A DNA stretch of 64,000 nucleotides from Orlajensenia leifsoniae (GCF_004570845.1 NZ_SPQZ01000006.1:62001-126000), one strand, 5' to 3'; shown: positions 50,027 to 59,967, counted from the first letter of the stretch. Numbers and translations: made by a program. The notes: generated from the letters alone by a model not told the origin.

Positions 50027-51520
50027 CTACAGCTTGGCGGCGACCTCGGACTTGCCGCGCTTGTTGGGCTTGGACGCGAAGGTGACCTCGGCCTCCTCGA
50101 GCGCCATGCCGCGGGTCTCCGGGATCTTGAAGAACACGAAGACGCCCGAGAGCAGCGCGAACGTCGCGTACATGCCGTAGGTGAAGGTGAGCGAGAACGC
50201 CGCCAGCGCGGGGAACGACACCGTGATGAGGAAGTTCGCGATCCACTGCGCTGCAGCGGCGAGGCCGAGGGCCTTGCCACGGATGCGGCTCGGGAAGATC
50301 TCTCCGAGGAGCACCCACACGATCGGGCCCCACGAGGCACCGAAGGAGATGACGAAGATGTTGGCGGCGACGAGCGCGATCGGGCCCCAGGCATCCGGCA
50401 GCGAGACCTCGCCGTTCGATCCCGTGACGGCGAACGAGAACGCCAGCGCCATGGCGCCGAGCGACAGGAACATGCCGGTGGAGCCGGCGAGCAGGATCGG
50501 TCGACGACCGAGACGGTCGACCAGGAGGATGGCGACGACGGTGACGGCGACGTTGGTGACCGAGGTGATCACGCTGATGATCAGCGAGTCGGATTCGGCG
50601 AATCCGACGGCCTTCCACAGCGTCGTCGAGTAGTAGAAGATCACGTTGATGCCGACGAACTGCTGGAAGATCGACAGCGTGAGACCGATCCAGACGATGG
50701 GCTTGAGGCCGAACGCCTTGCCGCGCAGGGTGGCCTTCGCGCCCTCCTTGTCCTCGTCGATCGCCTTCTGGATGTCGTCGACGGCACGATCGAGGTCGTC
50801 TGCTTCGACGAGGGTGGAGAAGATCTCGCGCGCCTCGTCGGTGCGGCCCTTGGTGAGCAGGTACCGCGGTGACTCCGGCAGCCGCAGGGCGATCACCCCG
50901 TAGACGACGGCCGGGATGGCGCCGACGAGGAACATCCAGCGCCACGCCTCGAGTCCGAGCCACAGCACGTCGTCGGCGCCGCCGGCGACACCCGCGAGGA
51001 GGGCGTCAGACAGCAGGGCGGCGAAGATACCGATCGTGATGGCGAGCTGCTGCAGCGAGGCGAGGCCACCACGGATCTGGCGGGGCGCGATCTCGGCGAT
51101 GTAGGCCGGGGCGACGACCGAGGCGATGCCGATGCCGAGACCGCCGATGACCCTCCAGAGGCCGAGGTCCCAGACGGAGAAGGCGAGGCCGGCGCCGATG
51201 GAGCTGACGAAGAACAGGATGGCACCGAGGAGCATCACCTTGAGCCGGCCCCAACGGTCGGCCAGCGTGCCCGCGAGGTAGGCGCCGAGCGCGCAGCCGA
51301 GGAGGGCGACGGCCACGGTGAAGCCCGTGATGACGTCGTTGAGTCCGAAGTCCTTCTGGATCGAGTCGACCGCGCCATTGATGACGGACGAGTCGAAACC
51401 GAACAGGAAGCCACCGACGGCTGCCGAGACCGCGAGGCCTATCGCCCGGCGTCGATACTTGCCGGTCGGGGCCTTGCCGCTCGTCTCCGTCGACTTGGCA
51501 CTCTCATTGGAAGTCGTCAC
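50027..51520 (-). CDS. MFS sugar:proton symporter (sugar porter family)
   Basis: 497 residues, 12 helices. Sugar-porter signatures: GGFLFGFDSSVINGAV (helix 1), DRWGRLKVMLLG, GLGIGIASVVAPAYIAEIAPRQIRG, RLPESPRYLL, QQFVGINVIFYYST (helix 7, sugar-binding QQxxGxN) and GEIFPSRIRGKAL, IPETRGMALEE at the end. Takes up a hexose, pentose or polyol. GTG 51520 is preferred because GGGGAG lies just before it; a TTG at 51535 is an alternative. The gene is monocistronic with a hairpin after it. The 196 bp upstream contain no gene I can support. Confidence 0.92.
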   Translation of the reverse strand: MTTSNESAKSTETSGKAPTGKYRRRAIGLAVSAAVGGFLFGFDSSVINGAVDSIQKDFGLNDVITGFTVAVALLGCALGAYLAGTLADRWGRLKVMLLGAILFFVSSIGAGLAFSVWDLGLWRVIGGLGIGIASVVAPAYIAEIAPRQIRGGLASLQQLAITIGIFAALLSDALLAGVAGGADDVLWLGLEAWRWMFLVGAIPAVVYGVIALRLPESPRYLLTKGRTDEAREIFSTLVEADDLDRAVDDIQKAIDEDKEGAKATLRGKAFGLKPIVWIGLTLSIFQQFVGINVIFYYSTTLWKAVGFAESDSLIISVITSVTNVAVTVVAILLVDRLGRRPILLAGSTGMFLSLGAMALAFSFAVTGSNGEVSLPDAWGPIALVAANIFVISFGASWGPIVWVLLGEIFPSRIRGKALGLAAAAQWIANFLITVSFPALAAFSLTFTYGMYATFALLSGVFVFFKIPETRGMALEEAEVTFASKPNKRGKSEVAAKL

Positions 51521-51716
51521 GACTCTCCCCTTCAATCGGTCCGGCGCGCTCGTCTGGGCGTGCTCGTGTCAGCTGCGCACTGCGGATGCGATGACGTGGC
51601 TGAGTGGAGTTTCGTACGGACTGCAGACGGCTTCCTCGGCATCATCAGGTCCTCGGCTCGCACAGGAGCCGCCCTTTCCACGGCATCCATCGTATGCCTG
51701 CGACAGGTTGCGAACG

Positions 51717-52466
51717 TCAACTCGGGGGAGGGTTGACAACGCGGGTTCCGGCGCGGTCGATCCCGGCGACGCCGAAGAGGCATCCGCTGACCACCAGCAC
51801 GACACCCGGCAGGAAACCCGTTCCGATCGGGGAATCGTGGGAGGCGAGGAACAGGTTCGACAGGATCACGAACTCGGCGACCTGACTGCCGAGGCACAGC
51901 CCGATGGCGAGCACGGCCCAGGCCAGGCGACCCCGGCGCGACGGGGAGAGCACGAGCAGGACGACCGAGGCCACGACCGGCGCCAGGAGTGCGATGAGGC
52001 CGAGAACGGATGCCGGAACCCAGCCGAGCACACCGAGGGCGCCATCCGTCAGCGCCGCCAGAAGCTGGCCCGAGCCGATGACGGCGCTCGACGCCGCTGC
52101 CACGAGGCAGGCGACCACAGCTGTGCGCGACGCCGCGGCCCAGGACGCCCACAGCAGCCAGAATCCCGTCATCACGAACGAGGCGAGGGCGGCGAGCACG
52201 ACGGCGCCGAGGATCGGCTCGAACGGTGCGCTGACGATTCCGTAGTCGCGCAGGTGATCCTGCGCCGCGACGCACGCCCGGGTATCGAGGCCGATGACGC
52301 ACGGACGCCACCTGATGCCGGCAGCGAGGAGGAGAGCGGTTCCGGCGACTACGAGGAGGATGGCGGTCGGAACCCAGGGCGCGCGGATGGCCGAGCGTGG
52401 CGGCACCACCGTCGTTGTCGAGGCAGACGCCGGGTCGGGCGCCGACATCGCCGTCACCGCCGTCAC
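51717..52466 (-). CDS. Hypothetical multi-pass membrane protein
   Basis: About 243-249 residues with six predicted hydrophobic helices and a single pair of cysteines in an extracytoplasmic loop (RPCVIGLDTRACVAAQ) that could form a disulfide. No family recognised. GTG 52466 overlaps the stop of the upstream small gene by 4 bp; ATG 52448 is an alternative. The overlap suggests the two form a coupled pair. Confidence 0.65.
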   Translation of the reverse strand: MTAVTAMSAPDPASASTTTVVPPRSAIRAPWVPTAILLVVAGTALLLAAGIRWRPCVIGLDTRACVAAQDHLRDYGIVSAPFEPILGAVVLAALASFVMTGFWLLWASWAAASRTAVVACLVAAASSAVIGSGQLLAALTDGALGVLGWVPASVLGLIALLAPVVASVVLLVLSPSRRGRLAWAVLAIGLCLGSQVAEFVILSNLFLASHDSPIGTGFLPGVVLVVSGCLFGVAGIDRAGTRVVNPPPS

Positions 52467-52672
52467 CGCCGCCGCGCGTCGACGGCGAGAGCGCCGATGC
52501 CCGTGACGAACACGGGGAAGGCAGCCAGGACCAGCAGGAACGCGATCTTGGTACCCGTCATGACGATGGCGATCCCTGCGATGGCCGCGATGACCGACGT
52601 CGCCACGCAGAGCACCCCGACGACCGCCGCCGGCGAGATCGTGCGCGGCATCCGTTCGTCACGTGCTCCCAT
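52463..52672 (-). CDS. Small two-helix membrane protein
   Basis: 69 residues, ATG 52672. Two hydrophobic helices (ISPAAVVGVLCVATSVIAAIAGIAIVM and AFLLVLAAFPVFVTGIGAL, each shown in part) joined by a short polar turn, and a basic end (DARRR). No family recognised. Translationally coupled to the following membrane protein gene. Confidence 0.6.
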   Translation of the reverse strand: MGARDERMPRTISPAAVVGVLCVATSVIAAIAGIAIVMTGTKIAFLLVLAAFPVFVTGIGALAVDARRR

Positions 52673-52732
52673 GGCACGAGTCTGGCCGGATCCCGCCGGC
52701 GGCGACAGGGCGTTCAGGTGAACTCTTGCGTG

Positions 52733-52767
52733 CCGGGTGCTCCGACGGGTTGAGTCGGAGCACCCGG
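52733..52767 (-). terminator. Terminator hairpin of the ABC exporter operon
   Basis: CCGGGTGCTCCGAC (52733-52746) / GTCGGAGCACCCGG (52754-52767): 14-bp perfect stem, 7-nt loop, directly after the stop of the second ABC gene on the minus strand. Very stable; no T-tract follows. Confidence 0.8.
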
Positions 52768-52771
52768 ATGC

Positions 52772-54838
52772 CTACGCGTTCGCCGGGTCGCTCTCCGATT
52801 CGACGACGTCGGTTCCGGATGCCGCAGACACCGAGCCGGTGACGGCGGCGAGCTCGGCGTCGATGTCGGTCGCGCCCTGGAACTGCGAGTTGTAGAGGCG
52901 GAAGTACGCCCCCTCGCGTGCGATGAGCTCCTCGTGCGAACCCTGCTCCACGATGTCACCGTGCTCCATCACCAGGATCAGGTCGGCGTCGCGGATGGTC
53001 GACAGGCGGTGCGCGATCACGAACGAGGTGCGACCGTTGCGGAGCGCCGCCATGGCGTGCTGCAGGAGCAGCTCGGTGCGGGTGTCGACCGATGAGGTCG
53101 CCTCGTCGAGGATGAGCACCGACGGAGCCGATACGAACGCTCGCGCGATCGTGATGAGCTGCTTCTCGCCGGCTGACACGTTGGACGCGTCCTCGTCGAG
53201 GACGGTGTCGTAGCCCTCGGGCAGGGAGTGCACGAACCTGTCGACGTAGGTGGCCTTCGCCGCCGCCACGATGTCGTCATCCGTCGCGTCCTGACGCCCG
53301 TAGCGGATGTTCTCGCGGATGGTTCCGGCGAACAGCCACGGATCCTGCAGGACCATGCCCGTGCGCGAACGCACGTCGTGGCGCCGCAGGTCGGCGATGT
53401 CCTGGCCGTCGATGAGGATGCGGCCGCCGTTCAGCTCGTAGAACCGCATGATGAGGTTCACCAGCGTGGTCTTGCCGGCGCCCGTCGGCCCGACGATCGC
53501 CACGGTCTGGCCCGGCTTCACGCTGAACGACAGGTCGCGGATCAGGGGGCGATCGGGTGTGTAGGAGAAGGCCACGTTCTCGAACGAGATCGTGCCGTCG
53601 CCATCGACCGGCTTCGGGGCGTCGACGGCGTCGGGCTCCTGCTCCTCCTCGTCGAGCAGTTCGAAGACGCGCTCGGCGGAGGCGACGCCGGACTGCACGA
53701 CGGCGGCCATTCCGCCCAGCTCGGACAGCGGCTGCGTGAACTGCTGCGAATACTGGATGAACGCCTGCACATCACCGAGGCGCAGCTGACCGCTGGCCAC
53801 CATGAGCCCGCCGAGCACGGCGATGCCCACGTAGGTGAGGTTTCCGATGAACATCATCCCGGGCATGATCATGCCCGAGAGGAACTGCGCCTTGAACGAG
53901 GCCTGGTAGAGCTCCTCGTTCTCCGCCTTGAACTTCGCCATGGCGTCTTCCTCGCGACCGAACACCTTGACGAGGGCGTGTCCGGAGAACGACTCCTCGA
54001 CGCGGGCGTTGAGTCGGCCGACCTTGCGCCACTGGATGTTGAAGGCCTTCTGCGACTTGGGACCGATGACCCCGAAGATGACGCCCATCAGCGGCAGGGA
54101 GACGAGGGCGACGATGCTGAGCTGCCACGAGATCGAGAACATCATGATCATCACGCCGACCACGGTGAGCACACTCGTGATGACCGTCGAGAGCGACTGC
54201 TGCATCGTCTGCGTGATGTTGTCGATGTCGTTCGTGACGCGCGAGATGAGCTCGCCGCGCTGCACCTTGTCGAAGTAGCTGAGCGGCAGGCGGTTGATCT
54301 TCGCCTCGACGGATTCGCGGAGGCGGTACATGGTGCGCATCATGATGATGTTGATCACGAAGCCCTGCACCCAGCTCAGCACGGAGGCCACCAGGTAGAG
54401 CGCCAGGACGAACATGAGCACCTGGCTGAGCCGAACGAAGTCGACGCCCTCGCCCGGCGTGATGTTCATGGCGGCGATCATGTTGGCCTGATCGGTCTGC
54501 CCGTCGGCGCGGAGGCCCTCCACGACCTGGTCTTGGGTGACGCCGGCCGGCAGCTGCGCGGAGACGACGCCCTCGAAGATGATGTTGGTCGCCTCGCCGA
54601 GCACCTTCGGTGCCGCGACGGTGAGGAGGACGCCGATCGCGCCGAGCAACGACACGAAGATGAAGGCGACGCGGTGCGGCTTCAGCAGGCCGATGAGTCG
54701 ACCGAAGCTCTCGCGGAAGTTGGCCGCCTTGCCCGGCTTGACGCTGTCCCAGTCGCCGGAGGCGAGACGCGCCTGCTCGGCGAGTTCGAGTTCGAGCTGC
54801 TCCTCTGCGGAGATCGCGCTGGTTGTCCCGGTGCTCAT
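52772..54838 (-). CDS. ABC exporter half-transporter, consensus-site subunit
   Basis: 688 residues: six-helix exporter domain (about 50-380) with a large extracytoplasmic loop between helices 1 and 2 (about 90-135), then the ATPase. Walker A GPTGAGKTT (450-458), Walker B LILDEATSSVD with catalytic Glu579, H-loop His610 are intact, but its signature is NVSAGEKQL (554-558) in place of LSGGQ. It pairs with the product of the overlapping upstream gene; the pair forms one good and one degenerate ATP site, as in BmrCD, LmrCD and TM287/288. Likely exports drugs or lipids. Confidence 0.92.
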   Translation of the reverse strand: MSTGTTSAISAEEQLELELAEQARLASGDWDSVKPGKAANFRESFGRLIGLLKPHRVAFIFVSLLGAIGVLLTVAAPKVLGEATNIIFEGVVSAQLPAGVTQDQVVEGLRADGQTDQANMIAAMNITPGEGVDFVRLSQVLMFVLALYLVASVLSWVQGFVINIIMMRTMYRLRESVEAKINRLPLSYFDKVQRGELISRVTNDIDNITQTMQQSLSTVITSVLTVVGVMIMMFSISWQLSIVALVSLPLMGVIFGVIGPKSQKAFNIQWRKVGRLNARVEESFSGHALVKVFGREEDAMAKFKAENEELYQASFKAQFLSGMIMPGMMFIGNLTYVGIAVLGGLMVASGQLRLGDVQAFIQYSQQFTQPLSELGGMAAVVQSGVASAERVFELLDEEEQEPDAVDAPKPVDGDGTISFENVAFSYTPDRPLIRDLSFSVKPGQTVAIVGPTGAGKTTLVNLIMRFYELNGGRILIDGQDIADLRRHDVRSRTGMVLQDPWLFAGTIRENIRYGRQDATDDDIVAAAKATYVDRFVHSLPEGYDTVLDEDASNVSAGEKQLITIARAFVSAPSVLILDEATSSVDTRTELLLQHAMAALRNGRTSFVIAHRLSTIRDADLILVMEHGDIVEQGSHEELIAREGAYFRLYNSQFQGATDIDAELAAVTGSVSAASGTDVVESESDPANA

Positions 54839-56568
54839 GCGCTTGCCTCCACTCCGAGCTGCGATTCGACGATCTCACGGTAGGTCTGGCTCGACTCGAG
54901 CAGCTGCTCGTGCGTTCCGACCCCCACCATCCGGCCGTCGTCGAGCACGACTATGCGGTCGGCATCGGTGATGGTCGAGATGCGCTGGGCGACCACGATC
55001 TTCGTCACCTGGGGCAACTCCCTCCAGAGGGCTTGTCGTAGTCGGGCGTCGGTGGTGAGGTCGAGGGCCGAGAACGAGTCGTCGAACACGAGCACGTCGG
55101 GCTGGTGCACGATGGCCCGCGCGATGGCGAGGCGCTGGCGCTGGCCGCCCGAGACGTTCGTGCCGCCCTGGGCGATGCGGGCCTCGAGCTGGCCGTCCAT
55201 CTCGGAGACGAAGTCGGCGCCCTGGGCGATCTCGAGTGCGCGCCACAGCTCGTCGTCCGTCGCATCCTCCCGCCCGAACCGGAGGTTGGATGCGATGGTC
55301 CCGGTGAACAGGAACGGACGCTGCGGCACCAGGCCGATGCCGTTCCACAGGAGGTCGAGGTCGGCCTGGCGCACGTCGACGCCGCCGACCGACACGGAGC
55401 CGGCCGTCACGTCGAACAGTCGGGGGATGAGCGAGACGAGGGTGGTCTTGCCGGCTCCGGTCGATCCGACGACGGCCACGGTCTCACCCGGCTCGGCCCG
55501 GAACGTGATGCCGGAGAGCACAGGCTGCTCGGCACCGGGGTAGGTGAAACCGGCGCCGTCGAAGGCCACCGACCCGGGCTCGGGGAAGGTGGTCGCCGGC
55601 TGGGTCGGGCGGATCAGCGTGCTCGAGCTGCCGAGAACCTCTCCGATGCGGTCGGCGGAGACGGCTGCGCGCGGGATCATGATCGTCATGAAGCTCGCCA
55701 TGAGCACGCCCATGAGGATCTGCATGATGTACTGCATGAAGGCGAAGAGCGTGCCGACCTCTATGTCGCCGTCGTTCACCCGGATCGCGCCGAACCAGAT
55801 CACGGCGACGACGGTGACGTTGAGCACCAGCATCGCGAGCGGGAACAGGACGACGAAGAGCGAACCGACCTTGCGGCCGACGACCATGATGTCGTAGTTG
55901 GCCCCGGCGAAGCGCTCCTCCTCGATGGGCTCGCGCACGAACGCGCGCACGACCCGGATGCCGGTGAGCTGCTCGCGCATGATGCGGTTCACGGCGTCGA
56001 GGCGCTTCTGGTAGGTGCGGAACAGCGGCACCATGCGGCTGATGATGAGACCGGCCACGACGAGCAGGGCCGGAACCGCGATCGCGATGATCCAGGTGAG
56101 GCCGATGTCTTGACGGATGGCCATGATGACCCCGCCGATGGCCAGCAGGGGCGCTGAGACGAGCATGGTCGCGCCCATCATGGCGAGCATCTGCACCTGC
56201 TGCACGTCGTTCGTGTTGCGCGTGATGAGCGAGCCGGCGCCGAACTGCGACACCTCGCGCTCGGAGAATCCGCTCACCTTCTCGAAGATGTTGTCGCGGA
56301 TGTCGCGGCCCATCTGCATGGCCGCACGAGCGGCGAAATAGGTGGCGATGATCGACGCGATGATCTGGCCGAGGGAGATGCCGAGCATCATGACGCCGGT
56401 CGACCAGATGTAGGCGGTGTCGCCCGTGGCGACGCCCTCGTCGATGATCTGGGCGTTCAGGGTGGGCAGGTACAGCGACGCGAGGGCCGCGATGAACTGG
56501 AAGACCAGCACGCCGAGCAGCGCCCAGCGGTACGGCTTCAGGTAGCGGACGAGGAGTTTTCCGAGCAT
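54835..56568 (-). CDS. ABC exporter half-transporter, degenerate-site subunit
   Basis: 577 residues, six helices (about 15-290) and an ATPase. Walker A GSTGAGKTT (368-376) and signature NVSGGQRQRL (472-476) are canonical, but Walker B is VFDDSFSALD with Asp497 where Glu is catalytic, and the H-loop is AQRIST with Gln528 for His. These are the expected losses in the non-hydrolytic partner of a heterodimeric exporter. ATG 56568 follows GGAGA. Its stop overlaps the next start (ATGA, 54835-54838), so both subunits are made together. Confidence 0.92.
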   Translation of the reverse strand: MLGKLLVRYLKPYRWALLGVLVFQFIAALASLYLPTLNAQIIDEGVATGDTAYIWSTGVMMLGISLGQIIASIIATYFAARAAMQMGRDIRDNIFEKVSGFSEREVSQFGAGSLITRNTNDVQQVQMLAMMGATMLVSAPLLAIGGVIMAIRQDIGLTWIIAIAVPALLVVAGLIISRMVPLFRTYQKRLDAVNRIMREQLTGIRVVRAFVREPIEEERFAGANYDIMVVGRKVGSLFVVLFPLAMLVLNVTVVAVIWFGAIRVNDGDIEVGTLFAFMQYIMQILMGVLMASFMTIMIPRAAVSADRIGEVLGSSSTLIRPTQPATTFPEPGSVAFDGAGFTYPGAEQPVLSGITFRAEPGETVAVVGSTGAGKTTLVSLIPRLFDVTAGSVSVGGVDVRQADLDLLWNGIGLVPQRPFLFTGTIASNLRFGREDATDDELWRALEIAQGADFVSEMDGQLEARIAQGGTNVSGGQRQRLAIARAIVHQPDVLVFDDSFSALDLTTDARLRQALWRELPQVTKIVVAQRISTITDADRIVVLDDGRMVGVGTHEQLLESSQTYREIVESQLGVEASA

Positions 56569-56724
56569 CAGATCTCCGAAGGGTGGTGGAAGGCAGAGGA
56601 ATGCGGGGTGTGAGGGCAGTATCCCGGTACCCACCGACACTGCAGGAAGCAGGAGCTGTCGCCGGTGGGACGAGCGCGGAGGAGGGTGGTCCCCGCGCAG
56701 CCGATCAGCCTTTCAGAGTCGCAC

Positions 56725-56751
56725 TTGTTCGCGACGAGGTCAAGCGAACAA
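56725..56751. promoter_or_regulatory. Inverted repeat upstream of the ABC exporter operon
   Basis: TTGTTCGC (56725-56732) and GCGAACAA (56744-56751), perfect 8-bp arms, 11-nt spacer, about 160 bp before the ABC start and 9 bp after the MFS stop. It could be a regulator operator or the MFS terminator; the A/T-rich arm ends favour an operator. Confidence 0.45.
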
Positions 56752-56759
56752 TGCTCGTT

Positions 56760-58064
56760 TCAGGTGACGGATGCCGCAGCCAGCGGTCGCGGCCGCCGGG
56801 AGATCGAGATGCTCACGACCGCGGCCACGATGCACAGCCCGGCAGCGCCGAACCAGGCCAGTGTGTATTCGCCTGTAGCGTCGCGCACCGTCGCTGCCGC
56901 AGTGGCGGCGATGGCGGCTCCGACCTGGTGCGATGCGAACACCCAGCCGAAGACGATGGGGCCGTCCTTGCCGAACACCTCGCGGCAGAGGGCGACCGTC
57001 GGCGGGACCGTCGCCACCCAGTCGAGCCCGTAGATGACGACGAAGATGATGATGGGCGGTGCCACGGTGGCCGACAGCAGGAACGGAAGCACGAGCAGGC
57101 CGACGCCGCGTCCGGCGTAGTAGACGGCCAGCAGGATGCGCGGGTTCACCCGATCCGTCAGCCATCCAGAGGCGATCGTGCCGACGATGTCGAAGATCCC
57201 CACGACCGCCAGCAGACCTGCCGCCGTCGTCTCGGCCATGCCGTGGTCGTGCGCGCTCGGGATGAAGTGGGTGCCGACCAGGCCGTTGGTGGTCGCGCCG
57301 CAGATGGCGAACCCCGCCACGAGCGCCCAGAAGGTGCGCACCCTGCTGGCCCTGGCGAGGGTCGACAGTGCGAGCTTCGCCGCGTTGCCCCGCGCCGGCG
57401 GCTGGTAGACGTAGGAGTCTGGGGCGCCGAACGGCGTGAGCCCGAGGTCGACGGGGTTGTTGCGCAGGAAGAGGAGGACCAGCGGAACCACGGCGAGCGC
57501 CCCGCAGGCCACGAGCAGGCTCGCCTGGCGCCAGCCCTGCTGCTCGACGAGGATCGCGATGAACGGGAGGAACGCCAGCTGGCCCGTCGCGCTGCCGGCC
57601 GTGAGGATGCCCACCACGAGTCCGCGGCTGCGCACGAACCACTGATCGGCCACGGTCGCCGCGAAGACCAGCGCCATCGATCCCGTGCCGATGCCGATGA
57701 GGAACCCCCACGTAAGCACCAGCATCCACGGCTCCGTCGCGAAGATGCTGAGGCCTGCACCGGCCGCGACCAGCAGCAGTGCGCAGGTGGTGACGATGCG
57801 CATGCCGAAGCGGGCCATGAGGGCCGCGGCGAACGGCGCCATCAGGCCGTAGAGCAGCAGGTTCACCGTCACGGCCACCGAGAGCTGGGTGCGCGACCAC
57901 CCGAACTCGGCCTCAAGCGGCAGCATGAGCACGCTCGGTGCCGCTCGGAACCCGGCGGCACCGACCAGCGCGAGGAACGCCACCCCGGCGACGATCCACG
58001 CCGGGTGCACGCGCCAGTTCGGGTGCGGGCGCTGCGTGCTGTTCGGCGCTGGCGGGATGGACAT
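56760..58064 (-). CDS. MFS transporter (MCT/OFA-like)
   Basis: 434 residues from ATG 58064, 12 helices. Helix 1 region FRAAPSVLMLPLEAEFGWSRTQLSVAVTVNLLLYGLMAPFAAAL with WSRTQLS before helix 2 and WFVRSRGLVVGILTAGSATGQLAFLP in the middle match the monocarboxylate/oxalate-formate-type branch. Substrate is probably an organic anion. Start chosen at ATG 58064, since the longer frame (to 58244) is low-complexity. It precedes the ABC operon on the same strand and is divergent from the DUF2207 gene. Confidence 0.82.
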   Translation of the reverse strand: MSIPPAPNSTQRPHPNWRVHPAWIVAGVAFLALVGAAGFRAAPSVLMLPLEAEFGWSRTQLSVAVTVNLLLYGLMAPFAAALMARFGMRIVTTCALLLVAAGAGLSIFATEPWMLVLTWGFLIGIGTGSMALVFAATVADQWFVRSRGLVVGILTAGSATGQLAFLPFIAILVEQQGWRQASLLVACGALAVVPLVLLFLRNNPVDLGLTPFGAPDSYVYQPPARGNAAKLALSTLARASRVRTFWALVAGFAICGATTNGLVGTHFIPSAHDHGMAETTAAGLLAVVGIFDIVGTIASGWLTDRVNPRILLAVYYAGRGVGLLVLPFLLSATVAPPIIIFVVIYGLDWVATVPPTVALCREVFGKDGPIVFGWVFASHQVGAAIAATAAATVRDATGEYTLAWFGAAGLCIVAAVVSISISRRPRPLAAASVT

Positions 58065-58146
58065 GGTCTCGAGTATGGCCGACTCCCGGGCGGCATCCGT
58101 TTCACCAACCCCATGCGATGACGGTGCCCGACCTAGGCTGGGTCGT

Positions 58147-59952
58147 GTGAGAAGACTCATCGCCCTGACCATCGCCGCCGCGATCGCCGTCGGCGGAGCA
58201 GTGCTCCCGGCGGCCCCGGCGCTCGCCGACGTCGACGACTTCACCTTCGAGAGCTTCCACGGGGACTATTCGCTGGATCGCGACGCGGAGGGCCACTCCA
58301 CGGTGGACACCGTCGAGACCCTCGTGGCGGTGTTCCCGGATGCCGACCAGAATCGCGGCATCCGTCGCAACCTGAACGCCGAGTACGACGGGCATCCGAC
58401 CGAGCTGACCATCGTCTCGGTCACCGACGGCGACGGCGAGAAGCGTGCTTTCGAGGAGGACAGCGACGACGGCGTCGTGAGCCTGACCATCGCGGGCGAC
58501 GAGTACGTGCACGGGCGCCAGACCTACGTGATCACCTACACCGAGAAGTACCTCGACAAGTACTACTCCGACACCGATGCGCAGGAGTTCTACCGCGACA
58601 CGAACGGCACGGACTGGGCGCAGCCGTTCGGCCGGGTCACCGCCAGCGTGCACCTCACCGACGAGCTCCTGGAGGCGCGCACCGGAGAGGCGGATGCGGC
58701 CTCGGGCGCCGAGGGCGCAGACGGACCGGCCCAGATCTCCGAGACGGCCGACGGCTACGAGTTCGCGGCATCCGATCTCGGACCGCACGAGAACCTGTCC
58801 TTCTCCATCGGCTTCGAGAACGGCACGTTCGTCCCGCGCGACGACAGCTTCACTGCGGCCCCGTGGCCGATCATCGCGCTCGTGTTCACCCTGCTCACCG
58901 TGCTGGCCATGATCGGGGCGTTCGTCGTGCGCTCGACCCGGCTGAAGGATGCCCCGGGCCGGGGGATCATCGTGGCCGAGTACCTGCCTCCGCCCGGGGT
59001 CGGCATCGCCCTGGCCGGTGTCATCCTCAACAAGACCACGACGGCCCCGCCGGCGCAGATCCTCGCGCTCGCCGTGGCCGGACGCGTGCGCATAGTGGAG
59101 GTGGCGAACGAGAAGCCCGGGGGCAAGGACTCCTACGAGATCGAGTTCCTCCAGACCCGCGCAACGGGTCGCGAGGCCTACCGCAATCCCGAGCCGAGTG
59201 TCGACGACCTCGAGGTGCTGCATGCCATCTTCGGGGACGAGCTCACCCCCGGCGAGCGCCGGCCGCTCGGTAAGACGGACTCGAAGGCGCTGAAGCGCCT
59301 CACCGCTGCGGGCAAGAGGGTGCGGGCTGACGCCGTGACGGATGCCTACCGCAAGCCGTTCCCCACGGGAGCCGTCACGCTCGTCATCGTCGGAGCGATC
59401 GTGGCCGGCGTCCTGGCGGTCCTGTTCTCGGCCATCTCCCTGGCCACCGTCTACGGCGGCTTCTGGCCCGGCGTGTTCATCGGCGTCGCACTGCTGGCCC
59501 TGGTCGTGGCGTGCATCGCCGTGGCCAAGTACCCTCTCGACGCCAAGGGCGTCGCGGCCCGAGACCACCTCAAGGGGCTCGACGAGTACATCGAGCTGGC
59601 CGAGGCCGACCGCATCCGCTACCTGCAGTCGCCGCAGGGAGCCGAACGGACGCCGATCGCCACCGACGACAGCGAACAGATGCTCGACCTCACCGAACGG
59701 CTGCTGCCCTGGGCCGTGCTGCTCGGTCACGAGAAGAAGTGGACTGCCGAACTCGCCCGCTACTACGAGCAGACCGGATCGCAGCCGGATTGGTACGCCG
59801 GGTCCCATCCGTTCAATGCGGCGCTCTTCGCGACGAGCATCAGTTCCGTCTCGACGAGCGTCACCTCGAGCTACTCGGCCGCGGGTGGCGGCTCCTCCGG
59901 CGGTGCGTCGTCGGGCGGCGGCAGTGGCGGAGGCGGTGGCGGCGGGGTGTAG
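58147..59952 (+). CDS. DUF2207 membrane protein
   Basis: 601 residues. Signal peptide RRLIALTIAAAIAVGGAVLPAAPALA (GTG 58147 start), an extracytoplasmic DUF2207 beta domain (about 28-235, with RGIRRNL and YVITYTEKYL), one helix (PWPIIALVFTLLTVLAMIGAFVV), a cytoplasmic stretch with PPPGVGIALAGVIL, two more helices near 415-460, and a Gly/Ser-rich tail ending in GGGGGGGV. This is the usual layout of actinobacterial DUF2207 proteins, whose role is unknown. The glycine tail is typical and not a frameshift product. Confidence 0.85.
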   Translation: MRRLIALTIAAAIAVGGAVLPAAPALADVDDFTFESFHGDYSLDRDAEGHSTVDTVETLVAVFPDADQNRGIRRNLNAEYDGHPTELTIVSVTDGDGEKRAFEEDSDDGVVSLTIAGDEYVHGRQTYVITYTEKYLDKYYSDTDAQEFYRDTNGTDWAQPFGRVTASVHLTDELLEARTGEADAASGAEGADGPAQISETADGYEFAASDLGPHENLSFSIGFENGTFVPRDDSFTAAPWPIIALVFTLLTVLAMIGAFVVRSTRLKDAPGRGIIVAEYLPPPGVGIALAGVILNKTTTAPPAQILALAVAGRVRIVEVANEKPGGKDSYEIEFLQTRATGREAYRNPEPSVDDLEVLHAIFGDELTPGERRPLGKTDSKALKRLTAAGKRVRADAVTDAYRKPFPTGAVTLVIVGAIVAGVLAVLFSAISLATVYGGFWPGVFIGVALLALVVACIAVAKYPLDAKGVAARDHLKGLDEYIELAEADRIRYLQSPQGAERTPIATDDSEQMLDLTERLLPWAVLLGHEKKWTAELARYYEQTGSQPDWYAGSHPFNAALFATSISSVSTSVTSSYSAAGGGSSGGASSGGGSGGGGGGGV

Positions 59953-59967
59953 CGAGCCAGGCGCCCA

